Below are positions 23,662 to 34,190 of a DNA stretch of 64,000 bases, in pieces. How positions within the stretch are numbered: position 1 is the stretch's first letter; every line of letters begins with the position of its first letter. The DNA lies in the NCBI RefSeq assembly GCF_023078275.1, contig NC_062978.1, positions 8,198,585 to 8,262,584 on the forward strand, written 5' to 3'. The notes beneath the pieces were generated by a model. It made no database searches. It was given only the letters and a program-made list of their open reading frames with translations, and was not told where the DNA came from. Both the position numbers and the translations under genes were made by a program. The stretch is from Leguminivora glycinivorella (taxonomy: Eukaryota > Arthropoda > Insecta > Lepidoptera > Tortricidae).

Positions 23662-25335
23662 GTGAAGAGAGGTCCAGGGCGACCGCGGCTGGAGAGAGGC
23701 CATGTTGGGCGTCCTCGGAAGATATACAACACAGTTATCGTGGAACCGGATCCTGTTATCGTAGAGCCAGTGATTGTCGTAGAGCCAGAGATTATCGCAG
23801 AGCCAGAAGTTGCCATAGAACCAGAGGTTTCTGCGGAAGAAGGCTTTGAGTCAACTGAGGAGTATGGAGACTGCGAAGATTTCGTTGGTTGCCGAGATTA
23901 GTCTGAAAGAGGCCTTATCAGGTAACGAGCGAAAAGGATGGAAGGATGCAATAATGTCAGAAGTCAAAAGTTTAATTAAAAACGACACTTTTGATATCGT
24001 CAAGAAACCCATGGGCCGAAATGTCGTTGGTTGCCGATATATTTTAACGACGAAGTTAAATATCGACAAGACTGAGAAGAAGAAAGCTAGACTGGTGGCG
24101 AAAGGCTTTAGCCAACGTTACGGCGTCGATTACCAGAAAACCTTTGCGCCAGTCGCTAGACTTGATTCAGTGAGATTATTAGTTGCACTTGCAGTGGAAC
24201 TGGATCTTGAAATTCATCAGTTGGACATAAATACGGCATATTTAAATGGATTATTAGAAGAAGAGATATACATGAAAGTACCAGATCTTCTTGACGAATG
24301 TTTGCAAGATTTAACACGATTGGAGCAGCCAGGTTCATTCATATATGAAAGAGCTAGCAAGTTGTTATGCGACCTGAGGTCTGGAGGCAATGTATGCAAG
24401 CTCAAGAGGTCGCTGTACGGCCTAAAACAAGCTGGTAGACAGTGGAACATCAGACTGGATGAACAGCTGAAGTGCATGGGATTGCAAGCATCTTTAAATG
24501 AGCCATGCCTTTATTTTAAAAATATAGACTCGCAAACTAAACTCTTTGTATTAATTTATGTGGATGACATACTCGTCGCATCGCAAAGAGGTGAATGCAT
24601 CGAACATTTCAAAAAGGAACTGGCCGAAAAGTTTGAATTGAAAGATTATGGCATTGCGAAGTATATGTTAGGCATAGAGTTTGACAGATTTGACAATGGA
24701 ATGAAATTGTCACAACAAAAATATATTGACGATTTGTTAATTAAATTTAATATGAATGAAAGTAAACCGATATCTACGCCTATGGAATTTAAGCAAAAGA
24801 TAGAAAAACCGGTGAATAAGTGCAGTGCGCGTGAACAATACCCATATCGCGAAATTATAGGTTCGTTGATGTATCTTTCTACGGGAACGAGACCTGATAT
24901 TACGAATACGGTGGCTGTATTGAGTCAATTCCTGGATTGCCCTAACGAGGAATGTTGGAATGCAGCAAAGCGTGTCTTGAGATACCTGAAGCATACGAAA
25001 CAATATGGACTTATTTACAAAAAGACAGGTAAATCATTGCATGGTTATTCGGATGCTGATTGGGGAGGTTGTTTGATAGATAGGCGTTCTTATTCTGGTT
25101 ATGTTTTTATGTTAGGAGCTGGTTGTGTAAGCTGGAGATCAGAAAAACAGAGATGTGTGAGCACTTCATCTTGTCAATCGGAGTATATAAGCTTGGCATC
25201 GGCAATGAAGGAAGCTATATACCTGAACAGTTTGCTTACTGAAATTGGGTTACGTAAGTATGCACCATTATCTTTACATGTAGATAATCAGGGGGCAATA
25301 TGTCTTGCGAGCGATCCAATGTTTCATTCTCGGTC
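23662..25335 (+). pseudogene. Copia pol fragment: linker, reverse transcriptase, RNase H (truncated, frameshifted)
   Basis: The integrase-RT linker is open from 23662 to a stop at 23899-23901 in one frame and includes AT-hook-like RGPGRPR and GRPRK words plus a Val/Ile-x-Glu-Pro repeat. RT continues from about 23890 in the next frame, so a one-base frameshift lies near 23870-23900. RT has the YVDD box at 24557-24568, followed by DILVAS. RNase H shows SDADWGG, SSCQSEY and HVDNQGA. The frame leaves pol after HSRS, where TCGGTC microhomology joins it to LTR sequence, and ends with an artificial tail at 25354. The last catalytic segment of RNase H is missing. Confidence 0.85.
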
Positions 25336-25451
25336 AATAACAGTTCTCATGTAAACACTGAATAAATTCCTGGTGTACACTTTCTTGGTTTCCTTGTGCT
25401 ATAGATCTCTGCTATATAGTGTTAGACCTGTGGGATATCCCCCACAATGGT

Positions 25452-25523
25452 AAGTAAGGTGAAAGTAACAATGCGATACCTTGTATTTTTAGGTATTTAA
25501 AAAACTGTGAACAAACCGTCAAA
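25452..25523. other. Remnant of the outer MITE
   Basis: A short segment between the Copia target duplication and the next nested element. It includes GTGAACAAACCGTCAAA, a degraded inverted counterpart of the outer element's internal sequence. Confidence 0.4.
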
Positions 25524-26161
25524 GGGGTTGTTTAGAAGGTAACGTTTGGTTCCTGTTAAATTTTTCGTATTTAAAAATAATTGAATTCAATACTATTGTC
25601 CGTTCCATTCCAAAAACTTCGCTTTCGCTTAATTTTACCAAATACACAACAAAAGGAGTGTAGGTACAAGTTTGTAATGGGTCGGTACCTATTGAATATT
25701 TGGTGTGGTACCTACCCATTAAATATTACTGAATCAACTAAACTACCATCTAGTATTAAAAATACATAAATGTAACAATTACCATCTTATACGGAGAGAG
25801 AAGCTCGAAAACACAAACATCGAACTCTGAACAGATCAAACAAATAAAATTAAAAATCGCGTAAGGGTTAGTACCTTTATATTTTAGTAGTGCATAGTGT
25901 TACACCCAGATTAAAATTCAACCATGAGTTTTAAACCTCTGCAAAATTGGGTACTTTTTGGAAGATGATTCCCCGAAGAAAAGAATAATATTCATTAAAT
26001 GCAATGAAGATATGTTTGTATTTGTGAACGTGTATATGTTTCGTCAAATTAAACGAAATTACGTGTTATTGGAATGAAATGGAAAAATTGTAGTGTGCTC
26101 AATTATTTTAAAATAAGGAAAAAAAAAAATCAGGAACCAAACGTTACCTAATAAACAACCC
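25524..26161. mobile_element. Non-autonomous TIR element, about 638 bp
   Basis: GGGTTGTTTAGAAGGTAACG and TTTGGTTCCTG on the left mirror CAGGAACCAAACGTTACC and TAATAAACAACCC on the right. TCAAA flanks both sides (25519-25523 and 26162-26166), a probable 5-bp target duplication. The interior is AT-rich without a transposase. Confidence 0.65.
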
Positions 26162-26205
26162 TCAAATTTGACAGCTCGGGTTTGTTTACACTTTTTTCAA
26201 CAGTA

Positions 26206-28607
26206 CACTGGTCAAAAAGAGAGATAAAAAAACAAAGTGTGATGTAAAGCTGCATTTTTGGTATGTTATTTGGGGTCCTTGGGGGAATGTAGGACTATAT
26301 TTTGCAAGCAAAAAAATGGTGTGCTAACTTCGTAATCTAAAAAAAAAAGTAAAAAAATCAGACTTTTTTTGGTTTTTGCCGTTTTATTAAAAAACTATGC
26401 ATTTTTGGTCAAAAGTTGCTTTGTAATGTTGAAAGCGCATTAAATTCCAAACAGTTTGACATCTTTTTTATCAATGTCCGTCAAATATTTTTTGAGATAT
26501 GAAGCGTCAAAAAAAGAGCATTTTCCCCCTTTCTAATATGAAAATATTCGTTTTGTTAATATTTTGAGACACATATCAGCAAAACAACTCAGGCTATTAC
26601 ATAAATTGTAAAATAAAAATGTAGAAAATTTCACTAGCTTTCATTTAAGACCAAAAGAGTGCCAGTTATTTAAAAAAATAGGATTATATCATAAGTCTAG
26701 TATAACTGGATCAGAAATAATCGGTGGATGGTAATGGCCAAATGGGATAGTTTACATATATTTACAGGAGGCGTAGCGGAGAACGAATTATTATTATTTG
26801 GGGGCTGTTCGAGTATTACTCAGACACATATTTGCGTATATCAAATCAACATTTATTTAGTAAGTTAAGTTTACGGTCAGAAAGACCTCAGGATCGCCGC
26901 TTGGCGGAAAAAATATTTACGAGTAGAAAACCCTCATTAATTGAATCAGATTGTTCCGAAATTGTTCTTATACGGACTGGTTTTTAAAGCATATCACTGA
27001 GGGTCAATAACATCGATGCAATCTCACGAGCGTTGTCGTGGACGTGCCCGAATCATAGTATTCTCCGTTTAACGAAATATCAGTACATACATAGTATGTG
27101 TTGTATTGCACGCGCAGGTCTCTCACCGCCGCGCAGGTGTAGTCGGACCATAACTCGACGGTATACTCGCTTGTACAAAAACTGAGGAACAGCTGTCATT
27201 ACATTTGGCGAATCTTCTAGCCAACATGTCTGCCCTTACTGCGGTGGCTCGCCTCTGCCTTTCTATGTCCTCCTGGTCTTTTAAACTGGACAACAAGATG
27301 TGGCCAAGATATTTGACTTCGTGTACTCTCCGCAATTGATCTCCATCAAGCAAAAGAGGTGGTACATGTGTGGGCATATGTGCTGCCTCCATGAGCATAA
27401 ATTCAGACTTGTCCGGATTGTATCTCATGTTATGCTGGCTGGCGTATCTCTCGCATTCTGCAAGTAACTTACGCATAGCTCCCACAGATGGTGCTAGTAG
27501 GACCATATCGTCTGCATATGCGATGTGATTTATCATTTGCCCATTGATGGAGCAGCCAACCTCGGTACTGGTCAAAGCCTGCGACAGCCCATCCATGTAC
27601 ACGCTGAAGAGAGCCGGAGACATACTGCCTCCTTGTCTCACGCCACAGTTTAGCCCGCTGGCTGTGGACAGAGTTGACTTCTATCTTACTACGTTCTTCT
27701 GCTGGGAATACCACTTCTCCAGTATCTTAATAATTGGCGTGGTCGCTTTCCGTTCCCGTAGTTTATTCCACAGCAATTGATGGTCAAATACAATTCAAGT
27801 GGACTTTCTATCACTACAGGAGTTGTGCCATCAAGATGCAGAACCAGGACCCTCAAAAAGGAAAAAGTAAAATGTAACTAATTCTGTTTTATTTTTCTAA
27901 TTTACTAAACTTCAAAATTTTACTGTATTTTATTTCTTCATTAGTAATAGTCAAATCGATGCAAAGTTAGCTTAGACAATTTTTTCAGATAAACGGATAT
28001 CAAAGAAAGTAAGATTAAATAGATAGCACTTTCAACCTAAAACTTTTAGCGTAAACTATTTTACCTTAACCAATCTACCAGACTCTTGGCTTCTCTATTA
28101 ATAGATTTTTTTTTTGTTTACCAAAGTAACTATTCGTGTTACTGACCTTTATTTGCACTAAAACTAAAGCAAAATAAAATTTATACAATGTTATATTGCA
28201 ATATATATCATATCATGAAGTATTCTGCAGATATTTGTCTAAAAATATTGGCAAAACGCTACATTTTATAAATGCGTCAAAAATTAACCTTTTTTGACGC
28301 TTCATATCTCAAAAACTATTTGACGGACATTGATAAAAAAGATGTCAAACTGTTTGAAATTTAATGCGCTTTCAACATTACACAGCAACTTTTGACTAAA
28401 AACGCATAGTTTTTTAATAAAAAAATAAAAACCAAAAAAAGCCCGATTTTTTTACTTCTTTTTTTAAATTACGAAGTTAGCACACTTTTTTTTGCTTGCA
28501 AAATATAGTCTTACATTCCCCCAAGGACTCCAAATAACATACCAAAAATCCAGCTTTACATCACACTTTGTTTTTTTAGCCGATTTTCATGTAAGATTTG
28601 ACCGGTG
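26206..28607. mobile_element. Mariner-like element with about 310-bp TIRs
   Basis: The left arm (26206-26513) begins CACTGGTCAAA and is inverted at 28291-28607, ending TTTGACCGGTG. TA flanks both ends (26204-26205 and 28608-28609), as expected for Tc1/mariner. The arms share long near-identical stretches (CAAAGTGTGATGTAAAGCTG, AGTTTGACATCTTTTTTATC). The interior has no transposase; it contains a dead LINE fragment on the minus strand. Superfamily is inferred from the TA duplication only. Confidence 0.7.
27000..27795 (-). pseudogene. LINE reverse-transcriptase fragment, broken
   Basis: On the minus strand it starts around VFDHQLLWNKL (about 27795), continues to a TAG stop before KSTLSTASGLNCGVRQGGS, then MSPALFSVYMDGL and the catalytic YADDMVLLAPS box near 27510-27540. 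After a frameshift near 27140 the RVQYN-type C-terminal region follows (AAVRDLRVQYN). At least one stop and one frameshift make it a pseudogene. It lies between the long TIRs of the mariner-like element. The clade is not fixed; the RQGGS/YADD pattern excludes an LTR element. Confidence 0.8.
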
Positions 28608-28624
28608 TACAGCCAAAAGTACAA

Positions 28625-29388
28625 CGTATAATCTTTTAGTAAATCCCGAGAAGCAACTTATACTGTGTTCTTTTCTTATTTAGATACTTATAACACAGTA
28701 AACTGAAATTACCTCAGTACATTTAATATGAAGGATCAACAAACATTCACATTTACAAATAAATGTTATTAGTACGAATGACACGCAGTAATTTAATATA
28801 ACGCTGCTAATACAGGAATAATTTTCCAACGTCGAAACCTCGTAGTCTTAATCCGCTTACTATAACGGATTTCAAAACTCGTTCCCTGACATAATCGACA
28901 CGGAATTTTTCACGTATATTTCATTCACTCACAAATCCAATTTAATTAAGGCGAAGAACTCGCGGTTAAAATCCTATTTAAGCCGTTTTTATTACCGCCC
29001 GTCGGGCAAAGACTTCGCCACTGCGCTCTAAGAATTTGAGCGCCCGCGCGGATTTTGCTGCTTATCGGCGCGGTTCGAATTTTAGAATACATTTTTTTCT
29101 TAATGGTAACTTTTTTATTTACGTGAGAAAATGTACATATTTAGAGTAAGACTAATCATAGATATATGTATAAGGTAGAAGCGTCCCAAGCTAATATGGC
29201 AGAGGTTTTGATAGCCCCTCTCCCTCCGGTGCAAATGTTATTTTGAATGTCAAACTTCTATGAGCAACGACGTTTACATAACAGAAGCGGGCCTGCCGAA
29301 ATTGTTGCCAACTTATGCAGGTTTATCGACTTTTTTTTTAATGAAAATCTTTACTTTTCAGACTGGCATATCTGAACCATGTCGTAGC
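28625..29388. other. Unique sequence, possible conserved non-coding block
   Basis: 28800-29080 is high-complexity with homeodomain-like words (TTAATCCGCTTAC, AATTTAATTAAGG, TTTTTATTACCG) and a GC-rich end. This could be regulatory. No gene. Confidence 0.3.
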
Positions 29389-29657
29389 TCAGCAGTTTTC
29401 AATAAGTTTGTACAAAAATTACGGAAAAAGTAAAATTTGTGTTTTTTGTTCCTATTTTGTTACCAAGATTTTTTTGATGAATTGAGTTTTTAGTAAGTTT
29501 TATTTCATCATTAAGGTTCTCTAGTATCTATTTTTTCTTAATTATAACAATTATCCTGCATAATAAAGTCGACTTATATTACTAAATGTTGGTAACAAAA
29601 TAGGTACAATTAAAATATGCTGACGTGGCTATGTACAAACTTTTTGAGAACTGCTGA
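29389..29657 (+). mobile_element. TIR element (AGCAGTTYTCAAAAAGTTTGT ends), copy 2
   Basis: The left end CTCAGCAGTTTTCAATAAGT and right end TTTTTGAGAACTGCTGA are inverted. The body is about 90% similar by eye to 18930-19150 (CCTATTTTGTTACCAAGA...GGTTCTCTAGTATCTAT...TTGGTAACAAAATAGG). This copy lacks the extra segment of copy 1. Confidence 0.7.
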
Positions 29658-29907
29658 TCTAGTGAATTTTGACGTATTTGAACATTATCCCAAAGTGGGA
29701 ATCTTGCCGTTTATCTCGGAGCCGGCGGAATGGTGAGCGATCTCCATGCAAATTGTTTATTTGAGCGGCTGACGTATGGTAATTGCTATCAATTACACTT
29801 GGAATTATACTTTGTGTACCTAATTGGCTTTCCCTGATCCGGCATTTCTTACACATTTTATTAGGGTTGTCAGGAAATAAATAGAAATTATAAGAAACTT
29901 TGTGCAG

Positions 29908-30002
29908 GTACAGTCGACTACAAAGAGATGTATACACCTTTTCACCTTATTGCATTGTAATAAGGTGAAGAAATGGATACATCTCTTTGTAGTCGACTGT
30001 AC
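29908..30002. mobile_element. Palindromic MITE, 95 bp (GTACAGTCGACTAC ends)
   Basis: GTACAGTCGACTACAAAGAG mirrors CTCTTTGTAGTCGACTGTAC, and the arms extend inward through ATGTATACACC/GGATACAT and TTCACCTTAT/ATAAGGTGAA. Almost perfect, so it looks recent. Confidence 0.85.
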
Positions 30003-30365
30003 AGCAGATGAGCCTGAGGCCGTGTTACTAATTAAATATTTTCTTTAAAATCTATGCAGTGGGTAAAATAAAACGTCCACTAAGGTATTAAGCAGCTGCT
30101 TTAGAAACAGAAAGTCGAGATTCAACGTCTCTGTGGAAGAATTAGTTTTCACAGGCTGCCAAATAATATGCTCATTCGTCCTTAAGAAGTCAATTTGATC
30201 TTATTTTGATATCACTCGCTCATGCATCATTGTATAATAATGCAAGTGACGATCGCTGCTTGCTACTGATGATAAAAGATTTCTTAATATGCAGCTATAC
30301 ATAATTAGACAATTAGTTACGTGAGTGTTACGTTTCAGTCTAAAACTAAAATTAGTAAATTTTTC

Positions 30366-30760
30366 TTAAAATCAATCGATTACTTCAGCCCTAAAATTCT
30401 GATAAAAAATATTAAATTAGTAGTCACATCCTCTACATCGGTCCATCAAAAAAGCAGATTAACAGAACTCGAGCAAGGAGTGCGCGGCCTCCGCACCTTG
30501 TTGTGCCTTGCGGATCGGATGTTTGCTCTCATTCGAAAATCCCTGCTAATTAATACTAACCTTACAATCATTCGATTAACTCAGTCCTGAACATTCTGAT
30601 AAAAATTAGTAATCACACCCTAGACATCGGTTATTCCGTCAGAGTAGCAGATTAACAGCGAGCGAGGTAATAAGATCTAGTTACAAATGCCCGCTCACCT
30701 CGCCGTGCTCTGGGGATCGGATGTTTGCCCTCGTTCGGGAACACCCCGCTAATCCCTCGT
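30366..30760. repeat. Diverged two-copy tandem duplication, period about 196 bp
   Basis: AATCAATCGATTACTTCAGC at about 30370 recurs as AATCATTCGATTAACTCAGT at 30566. Both continue through ATTCTGATAAAAA, AGCAGATTAACAG and GGATCGGATGTTTGC and end in a CTCATTCG/CTCGTTCG block before GCTAAT. The conserved words separated by drifted sequence are what one would expect of duplicated regulatory DNA, but that is inference. Confidence 0.65.
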
Positions 30761-32976
30761 CTCTGCTCAATGCTAAGATAGGTATGTGCTTGTGGCTACT
30801 TTTAGAATTATTTCTAAGCTTAAGGTGAATTTAGAAGAATGCGAGTTCCTGTAGTACAATAAAGTTTCGACTTGTTAACTTTATTTTATCAGTAATTCAC
30901 CCAAACTGCCACTACTAACTCAAACGCTTAATCGTCCGTAATAATTATTTAGAGATTAGTCACTATTGCATCTCACTCGTATTTTTTTTAATAATTCGAG
31001 CTGAATGCTGCTTGTTATTGATATGTCAGATATTTCTAATTATGTTATATAAAAAATATAAAAATCCCGTGAAAAATCCAAATTAATTTTCTTCTATTGT
31101 AATATAAAACTTCAGCTTCCCAATTCACGAATTTTCGACTTCCCAATTCAATAATTTGAACACTCGATCTCATGGAAACAAAAGATAAATCAAACATACT
31201 TAGGTTCGTGCCTTAAAAGTCTAAAGTCGATCAGATATATTTCAGGATTGAACCATTCTAAATACTCTTGAAAGATAAAAGTATCAAACAGGTATCGTCC
31301 CCGTACCAAAGCGGAATAATAAACGAAGCTTTTAATTTGGACGTGCGAGCCGTCCTAAAGCAGCAATATCATACAATCTAATCTGTTTTAGATTGTGCAG
31401 TGTTGTTTTTTTAGTGGCAGTAGTATTATTTATAAAATTTTAGGGGCCAGCAGCCAACAGGCGGGTGGTAATGACCCGGGAGTGCATGCATAATTTACCG
31501 CCAAAGAGCTTGTTTTGTAATGTAATTAGTTCGTAATCTTGCCGGAACAGCCAACAACATTATTTTGCGCCCGCTGTAATATTAAAATAATTTATTTTCA
31601 ACAGAAGCAAGGACGCGTAAGTTTCCGTTTTTAGGTTTCAGCGCTCTTTTTAGCGTGCTATTGCTGAATTCGTATGAATTCCAAAAGTTCTACATTTATT
31701 AGGTACCGAAAACTGAGAGAAATGCCATTTTAGATGAATGGAAAATAAAGCTTTATACTTAATAGTTTACAAAAGAGAACTTTGTCTGGAATTCTCAAGT
31801 AACTTAATCAGATCAGAGAAACTCGAATGAGCGGGCGGCGCTCGACTGTTTTTGAAACGATTATTTTAATCACGGTGTAAGAGTTTTATGACAGCTATCT
31901 ATTTTATTGCGTAGTAAATCTAAAATAAGCGATTGCAATAAACATTATATAGTATACAACCACTTCGTTCCAAGCTCGTTTTTAGAGTGGAACGGTATTT
32001 ATATAACTATATGGCAATGAAAATTTGTATCGGTCTAGGTACCTTCGTCATGAGTATTTGGAGAAAATTTTCGCTATATTTTTTTACCTCTCGGTATTGC
32101 TAGAGCTATGATCGCTATATATATATTTGACCCCTTGTTATTTTTGCATAAGGCATTATATGACGGTATTTTCTAAACTTCGCTAGAGTGGATTAAAAAA
32201 TCATCATTAAAACAAATTGGACATGCTGCAAAGCCTCTTTAAAAACACGTATGCCAGACCGCAGGAAAATGCCGGTCTTTCATGAATAAATGGAAATGGC
32301 TAATATGTGTGTCATATGTCGTCGTGGAGTGCAATCCATGAAGCCGGTAGCTAATAAAGGGAATGATTAACCTAAGCAAACCAGTAATCTCGTGAACAGA
32401 GTCGGAGCGTGTCAACAGCGGGGAGACGCGGCTCGTATGCCGCGCCACGCACTGCAACTGGCGGTTTGCACACGCTAAACACACATGTGCCCGGAATCCG
32501 CACTCCGACTCACGTTTGCTAGTGCATTGTTTTTCGATGTTTCGGGAATTGGTGAGCCAAGTTACGGAGTGGATCTAGTACGCTGTAACTTTTGGGAAGG
32601 GGATGGGGCGTCAAGGGAAACTAAGTACGTTCAATTGATATTTTAATATTTTCATTTTATGGAATAGGGATGGTGCCTAGTTAATATAATATACGCTTGG
32701 TTGCTTTAGGCTTAAAGAACAACTGTTTCTCAAGATAAAATCGATAACAACGTTAACTTGATGTTTAACAGAAAGTCTTTTGATTTTTGATCTAGTCTAA
32801 AAGTCTAGTCTAATCGTCTATAATAAAAGACATATATTAAAATGAAATAAAAATACAAAAAAAATACTTAATGATTAGTAACGAAAATAATTATTTAAAA
32901 AAGTGGAATAAACATAGGTAATTGAGACTAACATCATCAACATTTTAAATTCTCTCATCCTTCATTTTATAAATTA
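30761..32976. other. Unique sequence, no gene seen
   Basis: 2.2 kb. 31440-31640 is non-repetitive and of mixed composition (GGGCCAGCAGCCAACAGG, GTAATGTAATTAG) and could be conserved non-coding DNA. 32400-32560 is GC-richer. No coding frame is recognisable. Confidence 0.3.
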
Positions 32977-33156
32977 CTAGCTTTTGCCAGCGGCTTCGCT
33001 CGCGTTAGAAAGAGACAAGAAGTAGCCTGTGCCACTCTTCATCCCATCAACTATCTTCACTTAAAAAATCACATCAATTCGTCGCTCCGTTTTGCCGTGA
33101 AAGACGGACAAACAAGCAGACACACACACTTTCCCATTTATAATAATATATATGGA
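32977..33156 (-). mobile_element. Short Helitron-type element, 180 bp, minus strand
   Basis: On the minus strand it starts TCCATATATATTATTATAAA at 33156 and ends with the hairpin GCGAGCGAAGCCGC and CTAG at 32977-32980. It is flanked by A and T in the proper sense. It belongs to the same family as 10842-11022. Confidence 0.75.
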
Positions 33157-33780
33157 CTACTATTTTCGTTGTATATTTCATTGAACAACGAATATGTATT
33201 TACCGGTTTTAAAAATAACTTGTATTTTGATTTTTATCACCCTTGAAAGTTTTTCCTAAGAGGTAATGTATTGCCAAGTATTGCCAAGTAAGGTTACAGT
33301 GTGCCAATTTTATTTTATTTTATTTAATAAGTCTTCATGTTAATGTGACAGGCAACGTCTATGCCCTCTTAAATCTATTATATCTATATGATCTAATCTA
33401 TATGACAGCATTATACAAAGCTAAATTTAATTTGTGTTAAAAATTTAAAAAATAAAGACTTCATAATTTTTGAAAGTAGCTGAACAAAATTAATGTTGGT
33501 CAGTTTAAGGAGTATAGCCTACAGTTTAATTTTTTGCTTTTGTTACAGGGCCCACCCTGTATAAGTAGACTAATTTATAAAAAAACGCTTACATTCACAA
33601 GTGTTTAAATTGTTCATAATTTTTTATCGTTGCCACGGGGACACTGACAATTACCATAGTAAATACACAATACAATCATACATTACTTTGTTATAATATG
33701 TGTAAGGTGGTGGCTTTAGCCTTCCGACTGCCCACTGCTCCCCTGGTGTTTAAAATCCATGTTCCCTGAATTCATAATCT
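33157..33780. other. AT-rich sequence, possible LINE-like tail
   Basis: TATTTTATTTTATTTAATAAG near 33311 resembles the inverted tail of a non-LTR element. GGGCCCACCCTGTATA near 33550 is a word often seen at the ends of insect repeats. Neither can be delimited. No gene. Confidence 0.25.
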
Positions 33781-34190
33781 CTGGCTTTGGTTAGACTAAA
33801 TAACGTGGCCCATCGGCGGAAAGTCGCTAGTCTGTCGGCGTTTTACAGGTTGCACTTCGGGGAGTGTGCTCAAGAGCTACACGAACTTATTCCACCGTCC
33901 CCATTCTACCATCGGACTCTTAGACGCACGGCCGGTCTCCATCCTTACTTGGTGGATATTCCACGAATCCGCACGAAGCGCTTTGCTTCTTCTTTTCTTA
34001 TGCGCACTACCAAGGAGTGGAATTCCTTGCCGGCGGCTATATTTCCGAGCTCATATAACCCGGCAACCTTCAAATCAAGAGTGAACAGGCATCTTCTGGG
34101 CGAGCTCACTCCATCGTAGGCCACGTCTTTGCCTTTGGCTAGTCTGTGGTCAAGAGTAAGCCCATTTATAATAAAAAAAATAAAAAAAAA
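33781..34190 (+). pseudogene. LINE reverse-transcriptase C-terminal fragment with tail
   Basis: The open frame at 33787-34119 begins inside a protein (HRRKVASLSAFYRLHFGEC) and runs to a proper stop after HLLGELTPS. The pattern RTKRFASSFLMRTTKEWNSL followed by PAAIFP is the conserved C-terminal region after the RT domain of CR1/Jockey-type LINEs (RTxxLWNxLPxxVFP form). It is followed by untranslated sequence and an A-rich tail (34160-34190). The copy is 5'-truncated, as is usual for LINEs, with an intact final frame. The exact clade is uncertain. Confidence 0.75.

Larger units (their letters stand above)
23088..25451. mobile_element. Rearranged Copia element with two inverted U5 ends and a 5-bp TSD
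   Basis: The unit at 23093-25446 starts TGTGGGGGATATCCC and ends GGGATATCCCCCACA, flanked by ATGGT at 23088-23092 and 25447-25451. The outer 117 bp on each side (23093-23209 and 25330-25446) are inverted copies with two mismatches, and both are the U5 end of the LTR. The left part (23093-23661) is the 3' end of the element on the minus strand; the right part (23662-25335) is pol on the plus strand. gag, protease and most of integrase are absent. Because the target duplication is perfect, the composite most likely integrated as one already-rearranged cDNA. Confidence 0.8.
22918..28624. mobile_element. Outer MITE (about 0.3 kb of own sequence) split by nested insertions
   Basis: The left end TTGTACTTTTGGCAGTTG, continuing AAAAAAGTGTAAACAAACC (22918-22970), is inverted in two pieces on the right: TTTGTTTACACTTTTTTCAA (to about 26203) and GCCAAAAGTACAA (28612-28624). 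A mariner-like element separates the two pieces. Removing the three insertions (23093-25446, 25524-26161 and 26206-28607) leaves only about 0.3 kb belonging to the outer element. Its superfamily and target duplication are undetermined. Confidence 0.6.

Noticed and set aside
23536..23901. A 121-codon gene starting upstream in the minus-strand Copia segment
   Set aside because: Its first 40 codons read through the inverted RNase H fragment on the wrong strand; only the part after 23662 is real Copia linker.
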